A stretch of 64,000 nt of DNA from an uncultured Eisenbergiella sp. (GTDB lineage: Bacteria > Bacillota > Clostridia > Lachnospirales > Lachnospiraceae). Where the stretch lies: positions 1 through 64,000 of the forward strand of contig CANQVD010000002.1 in NCBI GenBank assembly GCA_947627215.1. The letters run 5' to 3'. Below the pieces are notes generated by a model, which did not search any database, was not told the DNA's origin, and saw only the letters and a program-made list of their open reading frames with translations. The first letter of the stretch is position 1. Each line of letters begins with the position of its first letter. The position numbers and the translations under genes were made by a program. Below, in pieces: positions 1 through 6,950 of the stretch.

Positions 1-7
1 TGAAAGG

Positions 8-50
8 CAAGTGCTGTGAGCGGCGACGTAGGAGCCGAGCACAGTACTTG
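8..50. repeat. Extragenic palindrome at the left edge
   Basis: An imperfect inverted repeat has arms CAAGTGCTGTG (8-18) and CACAGTACTTG (40-50), 10 of 11 positions pairing, with an inner CGGC/GCCG stem at 21-24 and 34-37. It sits directly in front of a LytTR fragment that lacks its N-terminal part, so it may mark the point where that gene was broken. The window edge prevents seeing what lies before it. Confidence 0.5.
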
Positions 51-69
51 AGTGCTTGCACCGGGGTAG

Positions 70-282
70 TTGATTACTATAGAAGAAAGCCTAAAGATAT
101 GTAAAGTATCATTTTTGCGGGTTCATCAGTCATATCTTGTAAATTACAGACATATTGAGGGACAAACATATGATTTTGTTGTGATGGACAATGGAAAAAG
201 AATTTCTATCAGTGAGGACAGAAGAAAAATGATCAGTGAACAGTACTGTTCAATGGAGGATACTATCCGTGCTGATAGATAA
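70..282 (+). pseudogene. C-terminal fragment of a LytTR-family (AgrA-like) response regulator
   Basis: The frame encodes the DNA-binding half of a LytTR domain, recognisable from FLRVHQSYLVNYRHI and the following beta-strand segment ending near RRKMISEQY. A full AgrA-type regulator is about 240 residues with an N-terminal receiver; only about 65 residues remain. A TAG at 67-69 closes the frame just upstream and a palindrome lies before it, so the receiver and the first LytTR strands are missing. The only in-frame start is a TTG at 70 without a ribosome binding site. The fragment overlaps the start of the downstream AgrC-like kinase, the usual agrA-agrC neighbourhood. I read it as a broken gene; an intact cognate regulator would have to be elsewhere. 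Confidence 0.7.
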
Positions 283-1573
283 AGTATTTTCAGTTGGGAT
301 AAATATATTGCTTATAGGATTCGCAATCTATTTGTTCCTGTCATATTTCTCAATATTTTTTGTGAGAAGGGGAAAGAAAATAGCGTTTGTGGTTGGGATT
401 TCTATATTTGCCGTAACAGATATTTTCCTCTCACTGCCGCCATATTTAAATGTCGGACTTACAATTTTGGATACACTGGCTGCTGTCATATTGATATATG
501 AAGGAAAGTTCTGGAAAAAATGTGTGTTTGTGATTGCATTTAGCGCAATCTGGATGATGATAGAAACTTTCAGTGGATATGTATTTTTGATTTATTTTGG
601 GCAATTTGAGGCACTTCAAACCTTAGCAGGATTAGGTTCCTTTGTTTCCAAATGCTTATTTCTATGTGTTATCATGGCATTAAAAAGAGTATTTACAGAT
701 GATGAAATCAGGGATTTGCCTGCCAGTTACAGTATAATGCTGGTTTTGATTCCAATGGGCAGTATTTATATCATGAATAACATTTTCATGCTTTGCCATA
801 GCGTGAACAGTAGACAGGCTAATTTCAGCTCGGCAGTTGTCGCAATCATTTTACTGGGAATAAACATATTGATATTTTACATATATATCAGGCTGGCGGA
901 TGAACTGCAGCTAAAACGTATGACTTCCATCTATAAACAGCAGTTGGAATTGTGTGAGAGGCATCAGCAGGAGCGTGAAATGTCCATATTACAGATACGA
1001 GATGTAAAACATAATATGAAGAATAATCTTGTATCAATTCTTGCTTATGCAGAAAAAGGTGAGAATGATCGAATTATTGGATTTGTCAATGAAATAATGG
1101 ACGATGGAGGACTGCGGATATCCGCAGTCACAAACAGCGGCAATATTGTTATTGATTCATTGATTGGATATTGGTATGCAAGGGCGCAGCAGCTGGGAAT
1201 AGAATTTTCCGCAGATATCCGCATTCCGATGAAGATACCATTTAAGGGAGCGGACATGTGCCTGATACTTGGAAATCTTTTGGAGAATGCGGTGGAGGCA
1301 TCACAAAATGCAGGTGACAGGAAGTACATAAGCATCAGAATGAAATATGACAGGAATAATCTTCTGATATTTGTAGAAAACAGTTATGGAGGTTGTTTGA
1401 AAAAAACAAGAAATAAGGGATTAAGCACTACAAAAGCTGATACACAAAATCATGGTGTCGGTTTGCCATCAGTTTATCGGGCTGTGGCAAAATATCATGG
1501 GACGGTGAGCATTGAGGACACCATGCTAGGTAAGTTTTTGATTAGGATCGTGTTATATGGAGAACAGGAATAA
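269..1573 (+). CDS. agrC: AgrC-like sensor histidine kinase (GHKL family)
   Basis: This is a membrane sensor kinase of the AgrC type, expected to sense the cyclic peptide made by the neighbouring agrBD genes. The N-terminal half (about residues 1-205) is six or seven hydrophobic segments. The cytoplasmic part has a phospho-acceptor region with DVKHNMKNNL, an N-box LGNLLENAVEAS and a glycine-rich G-box NHGVGLPSV, typical of HATPase_c_5 kinases. The open frame extends upstream to a GTG at 236. I chose the GTG at 269 because GGAGGA at 255-260 lies 8 bases before it; this start overlaps the end of the LytTR fragment by 14 bases. It has no intact partner LytTR regulator in the window. Family assignment is firm; the ligand is inferred from context. 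Confidence 0.85.
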   Translation: MLIDKVFSVGINILLIGFAIYLFLSYFSIFFVRRGKKIAFVVGISIFAVTDIFLSLPPYLNVGLTILDTLAAVILIYEGKFWKKCVFVIAFSAIWMMIETFSGYVFLIYFGQFEALQTLAGLGSFVSKCLFLCVIMALKRVFTDDEIRDLPASYSIMLVLIPMGSIYIMNNIFMLCHSVNSRQANFSSAVVAIILLGINILIFYIYIRLADELQLKRMTSIYKQQLELCERHQQEREMSILQIRDVKHNMKNNLVSILAYAEKGENDRIIGFVNEIMDDGGLRISAVTNSGNIVIDSLIGYWYARAQQLGIEFSADIRIPMKIPFKGADMCLILGNLLENAVEASQNAGDRKYISIRMKYDRNNLLIFVENSYGGCLKKTRNKGLSTTKADTQNHGVGLPSVYRAVAKYHGTVSIEDTMLGKFLIRIVLYGEQE

Positions 1574-1628
1574 TTACATGAATGCTCGATATTATAACAT
1601 AAGAAATGATTTGTATGGGAAATATGAT
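1574..1628 (+). promoter_or_regulatory. Predicted LytTR-type binding site and promoter 1
   Basis: ACATGAATG begins at 1576 and ACATAAGAA at 1597, exactly 21 bases apart, the two-turn spacing used by AgrA/LytTR dimers. A -10-like TATGAT lies at 1623-1628, 26 bases after the second repeat start. The same layout recurs at 2118. It precedes the receiver-domain gene at 1676. Confidence 0.55.
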
Positions 1629-1675
1629 AAAATGAAAAGATAAGTTTTTACAGTAAGGTATTTGGGTGGCAATAA

Positions 1676-2065
1676 ATGAATAGGATATTATTGATTAGTG
1701 ATAATGAAGATGTATTTCGTATTACGCAGGATGTAACACAGGAAAAACACAAGCTTATTTGGTGTAAATATAATTATGAGGAAAACAAGCAATATCCAGA
1801 TGCGGACATTGTTATTATGTATTTTGATACAAATATGCTGCAGCAGGAAACCTCCGAAGTAGTTATCAAGGCGAAAGCAAGAATGAGGCATTCCATGCCA
1901 ATTCTTGCACTTGTAGAGAAAGGAACGCCGCAGGATATATTTCTGATATTGGAAGCAGGGGCATATGATTATATGAAAATAACTGATAATAAACAGAACT
2001 ATGAGAAAAAAATAGAGGAACTTATCTTGTGGGACTGGTACTTAAAAAAATATATATCCAAATAG
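1676..2065 (+). CDS. Stand-alone receiver-domain-like protein
   Basis: A 129-residue protein fills a single CheY-like receiver fold. It has an acidic patch after strand 1 (SDNED, about residues 8-12), a likely phospho-acceptor aspartate in YFDTN (about residue 51), a PILALVEKG strand 4 and a lysine in YDYMKI at the expected strand 5 position. There is no output domain. GGTGG lies a few bases before the ATG. It sits between the kinase and the agrDB genes, behind its own predicted LytTR box, so it is probably part of the quorum-sensing circuit as a phosphate sink, an anti-activator or the remnant of a larger regulator. These roles are inference; the fold call is moderately safe. Confidence 0.6.
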   Translation: MNRILLISDNEDVFRITQDVTQEKHKLIWCKYNYEENKQYPDADIVIMYFDTNMLQQETSEVVIKAKARMRHSMPILALVEKGTPQDIFLILEAGAYDYMKITDNKQNYEKKIEELILWDWYLKKYISK

Positions 2066-2115
2066 TAACTGTGATGATATCATTTCACCATTGTTTTTTG
2101 CAAGCAAAGAAAAAG

Positions 2116-2170
2116 TTACATGAACACTCGATTTTATTACATAAAGAAAAAAATGATAGATTGTTGTAGT
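2116..2170 (+). promoter_or_regulatory. Predicted LytTR-type binding site and promoter 2 (agrD promoter)
   Basis: ACATGAACA starts at 2118 and ACATAAAGA at 2139, again 21 bases apart, with shared CTCGAT between them as in site 1. TGTAGT at 2165-2170 sits 26 bases after the second repeat start, matching site 1. It lies upstream of the agrD-like peptide gene at 2203. Confidence 0.6.
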
Positions 2171-2202
2171 AATATGGAAAGAAAAGAAAGGAGTTTTAAG
2201 TT

Positions 2203-2355
2203 ATGAATGCTGAAAAAGTAAGAAAACAGGCAGCAAAAGGTTTGGCGGACATATCTCTGAAACTGGGTAGAATATCCGCTGATAGTGTCTGCTGCTACAT
2301 TTTTCATCAGCCCAAAATGCCGGAAGAACTGAAAAAAATGAAAAGGGGTAAATGA
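2203..2355 (+). CDS. agrD: AgrD-like cyclic lactone autoinducer precursor
   Basis: A 50-residue peptide translated from an ATG at 2203, with AAAGGAG about 10 bases upstream. It has the AgrD layout: an amphipathic N-terminal leader with basic residues (about 1-24), a central segment carrying CCYIF (residues 30-34) that would form the thiolactone ring, and the charged C-terminal recognition tail QPKMPEELKK that AgrB cleaves. The stop overlaps the agrB start (ATGATGA at 2352-2358), so the two are translationally coupled. Two adjacent cysteines make the exact ring residue uncertain. The mature pheromone cannot be read with certainty, but the family is clear from the PKMPEEL tail and position. Confidence 0.85.
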   Translation: MNAEKVRKQAAKGLADISLKLGRISADSVCCYIFHQPKMPEELKKMKRGK

Positions 2356-2945
2356 TGAAGCAGTTGTCGGAAAAACTAACGCAATTTGTTATTGATTCCG
2401 GTGTAATCTCTAAGGAATCATATGCGGTATACCAATATGGATTTCAGATTGGGCTTGAAATGTTGAGCTGTTTAATGGCCTGTTCAGTCATAGCAGTATA
2501 TTTGCGTATGATTCCTGAATTTATTGCACTAACAGTTTTTTTTATGCTGTTACGGAGCTTTGCTGGCGGTGTGCATTTAAACAGTTTTTGGAAATGCTTT
2601 ATATGTTCGGTTACAGTGCAGACTTTGGTGTTGGTTCTTAATGATTTGCATAGGTTTTCCATAAGGAATGCATGGGGAATTATCATATTAAGCAGCATAT
2701 TGATTTTCAAGTTGGCGCCAGTACAAAGTATAAACAGGGAACTTGATAATGATGAAAAGGAACATGGTAAAAGTGCTGTTATGAGAATCCTGAGCGTACT
2801 CCTGCTTTTTTCAGGATGCTGTACACTCATTAGTAACAATAAAATGGTTTCGTTGATGGCTTTTATTGTTCTGACAATTTTAATTTCTCAATGTGTAGGG
2901 GTAGTAAAGTACAAGATTGAGAAGGATATAAGTGGGCGGAAATGA
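2352..2945 (+). CDS. agrB: AgrB-like peptidase and transporter of the autoinducer precursor
   Basis: A 197-residue integral membrane cysteine protease of the AgrB family. The hallmark LRSFAGGVHLNSFWKC carries the catalytic histidine and cysteine seven residues apart (about residues 75 and 82). Four to six hydrophobic segments follow, and the length matches known AgrB proteins. AgrB removes the AgrD tail, forms the thiolactone and helps export the peptide. It overlaps agrD by four bases. A second ATG at 2355 is an alternative start. Confidence 0.9.
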   Translation: MMKQLSEKLTQFVIDSGVISKESYAVYQYGFQIGLEMLSCLMACSVIAVYLRMIPEFIALTVFFMLLRSFAGGVHLNSFWKCFICSVTVQTLVLVLNDLHRFSIRNAWGIIILSSILIFKLAPVQSINRELDNDEKEHGKSAVMRILSVLLLFSGCCTLISNNKMVSLMAFIVLTILISQCVGVVKYKIEKDISGRK

Positions 2946-2979
2946 TAGATGGTATTATTTCCGTCTTTATTTGTTGAAA

Positions 2980-3033
2980 TGACATTTAGTGTAAGAAAAA
3001 ATACATGGGTAAGAGAGAATGAATATGTAAATT
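2980..3033 (+). promoter_or_regulatory. Predicted LytTR-type binding site 3 downstream of agrB
   Basis: ACATTTAGT starts at 2982 and ACATGGGTA at 3003, a third pair with 21-base spacing. A -10-like TAAATT lies at 3028-3033. The repeats match the ACAT core only, so this site is weaker than the two upstream. Any transcript would run straight into the terminator at 3111. Confidence 0.35.
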
Positions 3034-3110
3034 AAACGGAGTGCATGATGATAAAAAGATATAGTAATTTGCGAAAGCATAAAAACAGTATTAGAGAATT
3101 GCTACATAGT

Positions 3111-3161
3111 AAAAGGTGTATCGTGGTGAGAATGATAACTTCTAAGCGATACACCTTTTTT
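3111..3161. terminator. Bidirectional intrinsic terminator
   Basis: GGTGTATCG (3115-3123) pairs perfectly with CGATACACC (3147-3155), flanked by A-rich sequence before and T6 after, so it can stop transcription from both sides. It separates the agr locus on the plus strand from the relaxase gene on the minus strand. Confidence 0.85.
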
Positions 3162-3170
3162 ATGTCGATT

Positions 3171-4571
3171 TTAGAGAGAGTTTGAAGTATTCTCTATTTT
3201 TTTGTCAGAGTTTTTTACTTGAGGAGAACGCCCAAGGTACTGGTTTAAGTTGTCCAGCTTCCGGCTGAAGGCTTTAATTTCCTTCTCCGCAGATTTGTAT
3301 GTGCCCTGCAGGGTTTCTTTTTTGGAATACAGCGCATCGTAGTCGCTGCGGAGCTTGTCAAGGTCAAGATTTTTCAGGTCAATGCCCATGCGCCTTAACA
3401 TATTTTCTGCACCATCGTGGAGCAGAAGCTCCGTTTCGTGGCGGCGCAGGTAAGCGTCACGGTCTTTGGACTTCTGGTAACGGACATGAAAAATACGGTT
3501 TGCCTTGTACTGTTCGGCATACTTTATAATCTCGCCTAAATCCTTTAGTTGATGCTCGGTTTCCACAAGGCTGCTCCGTGCGGTTTTTGCAGCGGAGGAC
3601 TTTACGGCAATCTGCTGTTCAAGCTCTGCAATGGAGCCAGCCTGACTATAGCCTGCAGCGGCAATCTTCAGATTTTCAATGTCTGCCCAATGCTTCAGAC
3701 CGGAGCTGTTTTGGAACTTTTCTTCCGAGGTGTCGATGAGCGACCGGGCAGAATAATCCTTTATGACAGGTTTTCTTCGTTTTGGGAACGGAGTGCGTTT
3801 TGCGGGCTGCTCAAGAACTCTGTTTTCAATCCGTTCCCTGATGTGTTCTTTGGTATATTCAGTGCCGAGGGACTTGGTGCTGCCACGCACAAAGCGTTCC
3901 CTGTTCGGCGGACGGAAGGAGATGTATTTTAACGATCCTTCTCCGAAGGCTTCGCCCTTGATTTCGTAGCCTTTTGCCCGAATCAGCTCAAGGAAAACCT
4001 CAAAGGAACCAGCGGCTTTGACGGCATCGTCGATGTCGGCTTTGAGCCTGCTTTTCCAAGACGAACTATTTTTGTCGGCTGACCATTCCTTGTATTTCCT
4101 GCCACGCTGTCCGGATGGGGAAATGACGGAAAGATTATGCTCCCTGCACAGCTCGTCATTCAGCCTGCGGATATGGTAATAGCTCTTTCTGCAGTCATGG
4201 TATTTCTCATAGCTGATGTTGTCCGCAGCGCAGAAAATGATGTGGTTGTGGACGTGCCCACGGTCAATGTGCGTGGACACAATGTAGGAGTATTTTCCTT
4301 CCAGAAGCCTGTCAGCCAGTTCTGTGCCGATTCGGTGGGCTTCTTTATAAGAAACCTCGCCGGGGAGAAAAGACTGTATTAGGTGATAGGCTTTGTTTGG
4401 ATCGGACTGGCTCGTTTTTGACAGCGCAAACTTGAAGTCATAAGCGGCAGTTTCGGGGCTGCACCCATAGGAAGAAATCAGTATTCCCTCGTCGGTTTTG
4501 TCAGGGCTGCAGATGTAGTCTACTGCTTTATTGACGGTTGCCGTGATAGCATGGATTTTTGTGTATGCCAT
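3171..4571 (-). CDS. Relaxase/mobilization nuclease (MobA/VirD2 superfamily)
   Basis: A 466-residue relaxase expected to nick one strand at oriT and lead it into a recipient using a conjugation channel supplied in trans. The N-terminal third holds the nuclease: an early VNKAVDYI segment with a candidate tyrosine, and the three-histidine metal motif STHIDRGHVHNHIIF (about residues 100-114). The C-terminal half is charged and probably coiled-coil. Its start overlaps the mobC gene by 52 bases, so the two are cotranscribed. No type IV secretion genes lie in the window, so this belongs to a mobilizable rather than a self-conjugative element. It resembles relaxases of Lachnospiraceae integrative elements. 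Confidence 0.9.
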   Translation of the reverse strand: MAYTKIHAITATVNKAVDYICSPDKTDEGILISSYGCSPETAAYDFKFALSKTSQSDPNKAYHLIQSFLPGEVSYKEAHRIGTELADRLLEGKYSYIVSTHIDRGHVHNHIIFCAADNISYEKYHDCRKSYYHIRRLNDELCREHNLSVISPSGQRGRKYKEWSADKNSSSWKSRLKADIDDAVKAAGSFEVFLELIRAKGYEIKGEAFGEGSLKYISFRPPNRERFVRGSTKSLGTEYTKEHIRERIENRVLEQPAKRTPFPKRRKPVIKDYSARSLIDTSEEKFQNSSGLKHWADIENLKIAAAGYSQAGSIAELEQQIAVKSSAAKTARSSLVETEHQLKDLGEIIKYAEQYKANRIFHVRYQKSKDRDAYLRRHETELLLHDGAENMLRRMGIDLKNLDLDKLRSDYDALYSKKETLQGTYKSAEKEIKAFSRKLDNLNQYLGRSPQVKNSDKKIENTSNSL

Positions 4572-4861
4572 ACCTTCTGCATCAGCTCCTTTACTTCTTT
4601 TACGTCGGCTTGATATACGTTGCCTGTGGCATTCATGCGCTTTGCGATCTGGTTTAAGTTGTTCCCGATTTTGGCAAGCGCAGCGTTATATTCCCGCAGC
4701 TCTGAATAGTCAATGTCATAGACATAACCGTAAATGATCAGATGCCGCAGGAAAGAGGATTTGTCTTTCATATTGGAGGCTTTGAATTTCTGCTCCAGTA
4801 TGTAAAGCTCATCATCGCTCAGACGTAATGTTAAGCGGTTTTGGCGTTCTCTGTTCTCCAT
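4520..4861 (-). CDS. mobC: MobC-family relaxosome accessory protein
   Basis: A 113-residue basic protein with an N-terminal ribbon-helix-helix-like segment (LTLRLSDDELYILEQK) and the MobC signature GNNLNQIAKRMN around residues 67-78. MobC proteins bind oriT and help the relaxase open the DNA. GGAG lies about eight bases before the ATG on the minus strand. It precedes and overlaps the relaxase gene, and the oriT-like palindrome cluster lies immediately upstream, the normal order for mobilization modules. Confidence 0.88.
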   Translation of the reverse strand: MENRERQNRLTLRLSDDELYILEQKFKASNMKDKSSFLRHLIIYGYVYDIDYSELREYNAALAKIGNNLNQIAKRMNATGNVYQADVKEVKELMQKVWHTQKSMLSRQPSIKQ

Positions 4862-5019
4862 TGTTTGGAATCTCCTTTCATTAAAAATGGTCTGTTTTTT
4901 TGGATATGCCGTATCCGGCGGGAGGGTTTTTCAAGCGTAAAAATCCAGAAATTCCATAGAGATAATTTCTGAATTTTGGAGTGCAAAGGGGGTCAGGGGG
5001 ATATGCCCTCTGCAAGCCA

Positions 5020-5180
5020 ATTTTCTCAAGTTTCTACCTGGAGAAACTTGGGGAAATTGAAGCCTACGGACGTCCGTAGGCAGTGCTTGCTATTCTTGTG
5101 CAAACTGCCCGTAGGGAGTTTGCGTGTTGTACGAGCTTAGGCGAGTGTCTTACAACACATAAGGGCGTTACCGCCCAATC
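5020..5180. other. Candidate oriT region: cluster of palindromes upstream of mobC
   Basis: This gene-free stretch (part of 4862-5503) packs four inverted repeats: CAAGTTTCT/AGAAACTTG at 5027-5050, a perfect 18-base palindrome CCTACGGACGTCCGTAGG at 5063-5080, GCAAACT/AGTTTGC at 5100-5123 and GTGTTGTA/TACAACAC at 5124-5158. GGGCG-TTA-CCGCCC follows near 5163. Dense inverted repeats next to mobC and a relaxase gene are what an origin of transfer looks like. I cannot place the nick site. Confidence 0.6.
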
Positions 5181-5439
5181 TTCTGTAAAGCCTTTCAGGT
5201 ATTGGGCTGTAAGGGGATTGCTCTGGCAAATAAAAAACTGCCACAACCGGAACAGGGCAGAATTTTACCCCGATCCGGCTCATAGCAGTTTGAGAGTCTT
5301 TTTATGAAGTTGTGATTTTATCCACTAAAGATTTTAACAAGCGGCAGGAGGAAAGTCAACAGAAGAAAGCAGGAAGAAATGCAGAAAAAATGGTGTATAA
5401 GAGCTATCAAAAAATTTTTTCAAAATTTTTTACGAATAT

Positions 5440-5452
5440 GAACGATACGTTC
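5440..5452. promoter_or_regulatory. Possible operator: perfect inverted repeat
   Basis: GAACGATACGTTC is a perfect 5-base inverted repeat around ATA, with a related CGTAC just downstream. It lies about 50 bases before the ATG of the small HTH protein at 5504, in an AT-rich promoter-like stretch, so it may be a binding site for that protein. A weak frame here (GTG at 5312 to 5500) has no convincing features. Confidence 0.35.
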
Positions 5453-5503
5453 GGGTACGTTTTTTACAATGTCTTTGGAGGATTAGCAGAAGGGAGGTGA
5501 AGC

Positions 5504-5833
5504 ATGAATACAGCAGACCGCAGAATGGAAATCATTAACATTCTGATTATTCGGCGGCGGACAACAGCGAGGGAGTTGTCAGAAGAACTTGGCGTTACCA
5601 CTCGCACGATACAAAAAGATATTCAGGCTTTATCTCCCAGATTTCCAATTTATACAAAGCAGGGTGGGGATGGTGGAATTTTCATAGGCGAGAATTATAA
5701 GCCGTACATAAACACCCTTTCATTTGACGAGCTGAAAACTTTGTGCGAACTGTATGGACAGGCGGAGGGAAAGCAAAAGAAAATCCTGTTGCAGATTTTG
5801 AATAAATACGGACCCGATAAACTGGAGTTATAA
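5504..5833 (+). CDS. Small HTH (DeoR/HTH_11-type) transcriptional regulator
   Basis: A 109-residue protein opens with a winged-helix domain, TTARELSEELGVTTRTIQKDI at about residues 20-40, the pattern of HTH_11/DeoR regulators. A short C-terminal part is rich in leucine and lysine and has no sugar-binding domain, so this is a DNA-binding stub of the type common in mobile elements. AGGGAGGTGAAGC gives a strong ribosome binding site before the ATG. It lies between the mobilization and integration genes and probably controls one of them; the GAACG-type palindrome upstream is a candidate site. Confidence 0.75.
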   Translation: MNTADRRMEIINILIIRRRTTARELSEELGVTTRTIQKDIQALSPRFPIYTKQGGDGGIFIGENYKPYINTLSFDELKTLCELYGQAEGKQKKILLQILNKYGPDKLEL

Positions 5834-6400
5834 ACTTGCCATTCCGCTAAAGCACATAATTTTTACAGAACCGTTCATAGCAGACGGAGAGTGCTTATGT
5901 GCTTTTTGGGCTGACAAGTCCAGAAATGATTTTATCCAAAACAGGCAGAGCGATTTCTGCCGGGCAGCGCAGGCTGCCAAGTGTACCTTGATAATTGAAT
6001 ATGCAGATACATATGGGACGTGTGGGATATGCGGAGCCGCTATGTGGACACGCCAAGAGCCGCCTGCTTCTATAACAGAAGTGTATGCGAGGGAATATTG
6101 TTTTTTGATATTGAAGCTAAGGTGGGGAGCGATGAATGTCTGGCAAAAAGTGTAGCAGATACATGAGGCTGTGAGGCATATCTTTGATAATGATACTTCC
6201 GATTGCGGAGAAGTCTGTGATCGGTCAATTTGGAATGACGGTGCAAGACCGATGTGGGCGGTGTACTGAGCCGCCACCCATATGTGTTTTTTGAAAGAAA
6301 TGGGGAAGATTTTGTCTGCTGATGAAAGAACAGAAAAATTTTCTGTTTTGTCACCAGCGGATAAACTGGACTATAAATTTTAGAAGGAGGACACAGCGTT
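5834..6400. other. Gene-poor stretch within the mobile element
   Basis: No gene with a start and ribosome binding site is supported. One plus-strand frame stays open from about the end of the HTH gene, in a different frame, to a TAG near 6152, but it has no start codon of its own. A hairpin ACAGAAAA/TTTTCTGT lies near 6331-6347. The last 20 bases carry the AGAAGGAGG site of the next gene. Confidence 0.4.
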
Positions 6401-6631
6401 ATGGGCAAATATATGGAGAAGCTGAATCTGGATAATCAGACTGGATGGGCAAAGCGTTTTGTGCGTTACAAGACGGGCGCATGGCTCTTTGAAATGAGCC
6501 AGAAAGAATTTGAACGGATGGCGAAAGAATGCCATACCACTTATAAAGAATTACTTTACAAACCGAGTAAAATTGTTTTGGTTGATGCCAAAATTTTTGA
6601 AGAGTATATTGAACTGTTTCCCGTCAGGTAG
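6401..6631 (+). CDS. DUF6462-like/excisionase-like small protein
   Basis: A 76-residue protein whose middle matches the DUF6462 pattern seen in Clostridia mobile elements: RYKTGAWLFEMSQKEFERMAKE, then a strand KIVLVDAKIFEEYIELF near the C-terminus. The family has a MerR/excisionase-like fold and is often encoded just before a tyrosine recombinase, as here. GAAGGAGGA lies a short distance before the ATG. A role in directing excision is inferred from position. Confidence 0.7.
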   Translation: MGKYMEKLNLDNQTGWAKRFVRYKTGAWLFEMSQKEFERMAKECHTTYKELLYKPSKIVLVDAKIFEEYIELFPVR

Positions 6632-6732
6632 CCAGATGATATGAATCCGTATATTTTTTGTTTTACAAAAACACTTGACTATTTGTTAAACAACAATTAT
6701 AATGGTCTTAGGTTGTGGAGGAGGTGTATAAA

Positions 6733-6912
6733 GTGGCAAAGATTGGCAGACCAAAAGAAGTCAATCCCAGAGATAAGACGATTGGCGTCAGGCTTACCGA
6801 TGAGGAACACAAAAAACTCCTTGCTTATACTGAAAATCACAACCAGACCATAACACAGACTGTTGTTGACGGATTGAATTATCTTTATGAAAAGAAAGCT
6901 GTTGACAAATAG
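6733..6912 (+). CDS. Ribbon-helix-helix (CopG-like) DNA-binding protein
   Basis: A roughly 59-residue protein with the ribbon-helix-helix pattern: a strand TIGVRLTDEEHKKL and a second helix ending TQTVVDGLNYL. An upstream ATG at 6715 is possible, but GGAGGAGGTG at 6716-6725 is a far better ribosome binding site for the GTG at 6733, giving VAKIGRPKEVN. RHH proteins in such elements act as repressors or as partners of the recombinase. It sits 38 bases ahead of the integrase gene and is probably cotranscribed with it. Confidence 0.75.
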   Translation: MAKIGRPKEVNPRDKTIGVRLTDEEHKKLLAYTENHNQTITQTVVDGLNYLYEKKAVDK

Positions 6913-6950
6913 TAGTACGGATTCTCTTTCCTTGTCAGAAAGGAGTAGAG

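Noticed and set aside
3048-3185. Small plus-strand frame of about 45 codons downstream of LytTR box 3
   Set aside because: It has a weak CGGAG site, but the frame runs through the strong terminator at 3111-3161 and into the end of the relaxase gene, so a full mRNA is unlikely.
5312-5500. 62-codon plus-strand frame before the HTH gene
   Set aside because: GTG start without a ribosome binding site, low-complexity AT-rich codons and overlap with the operator-like palindrome; reads as promoter region.
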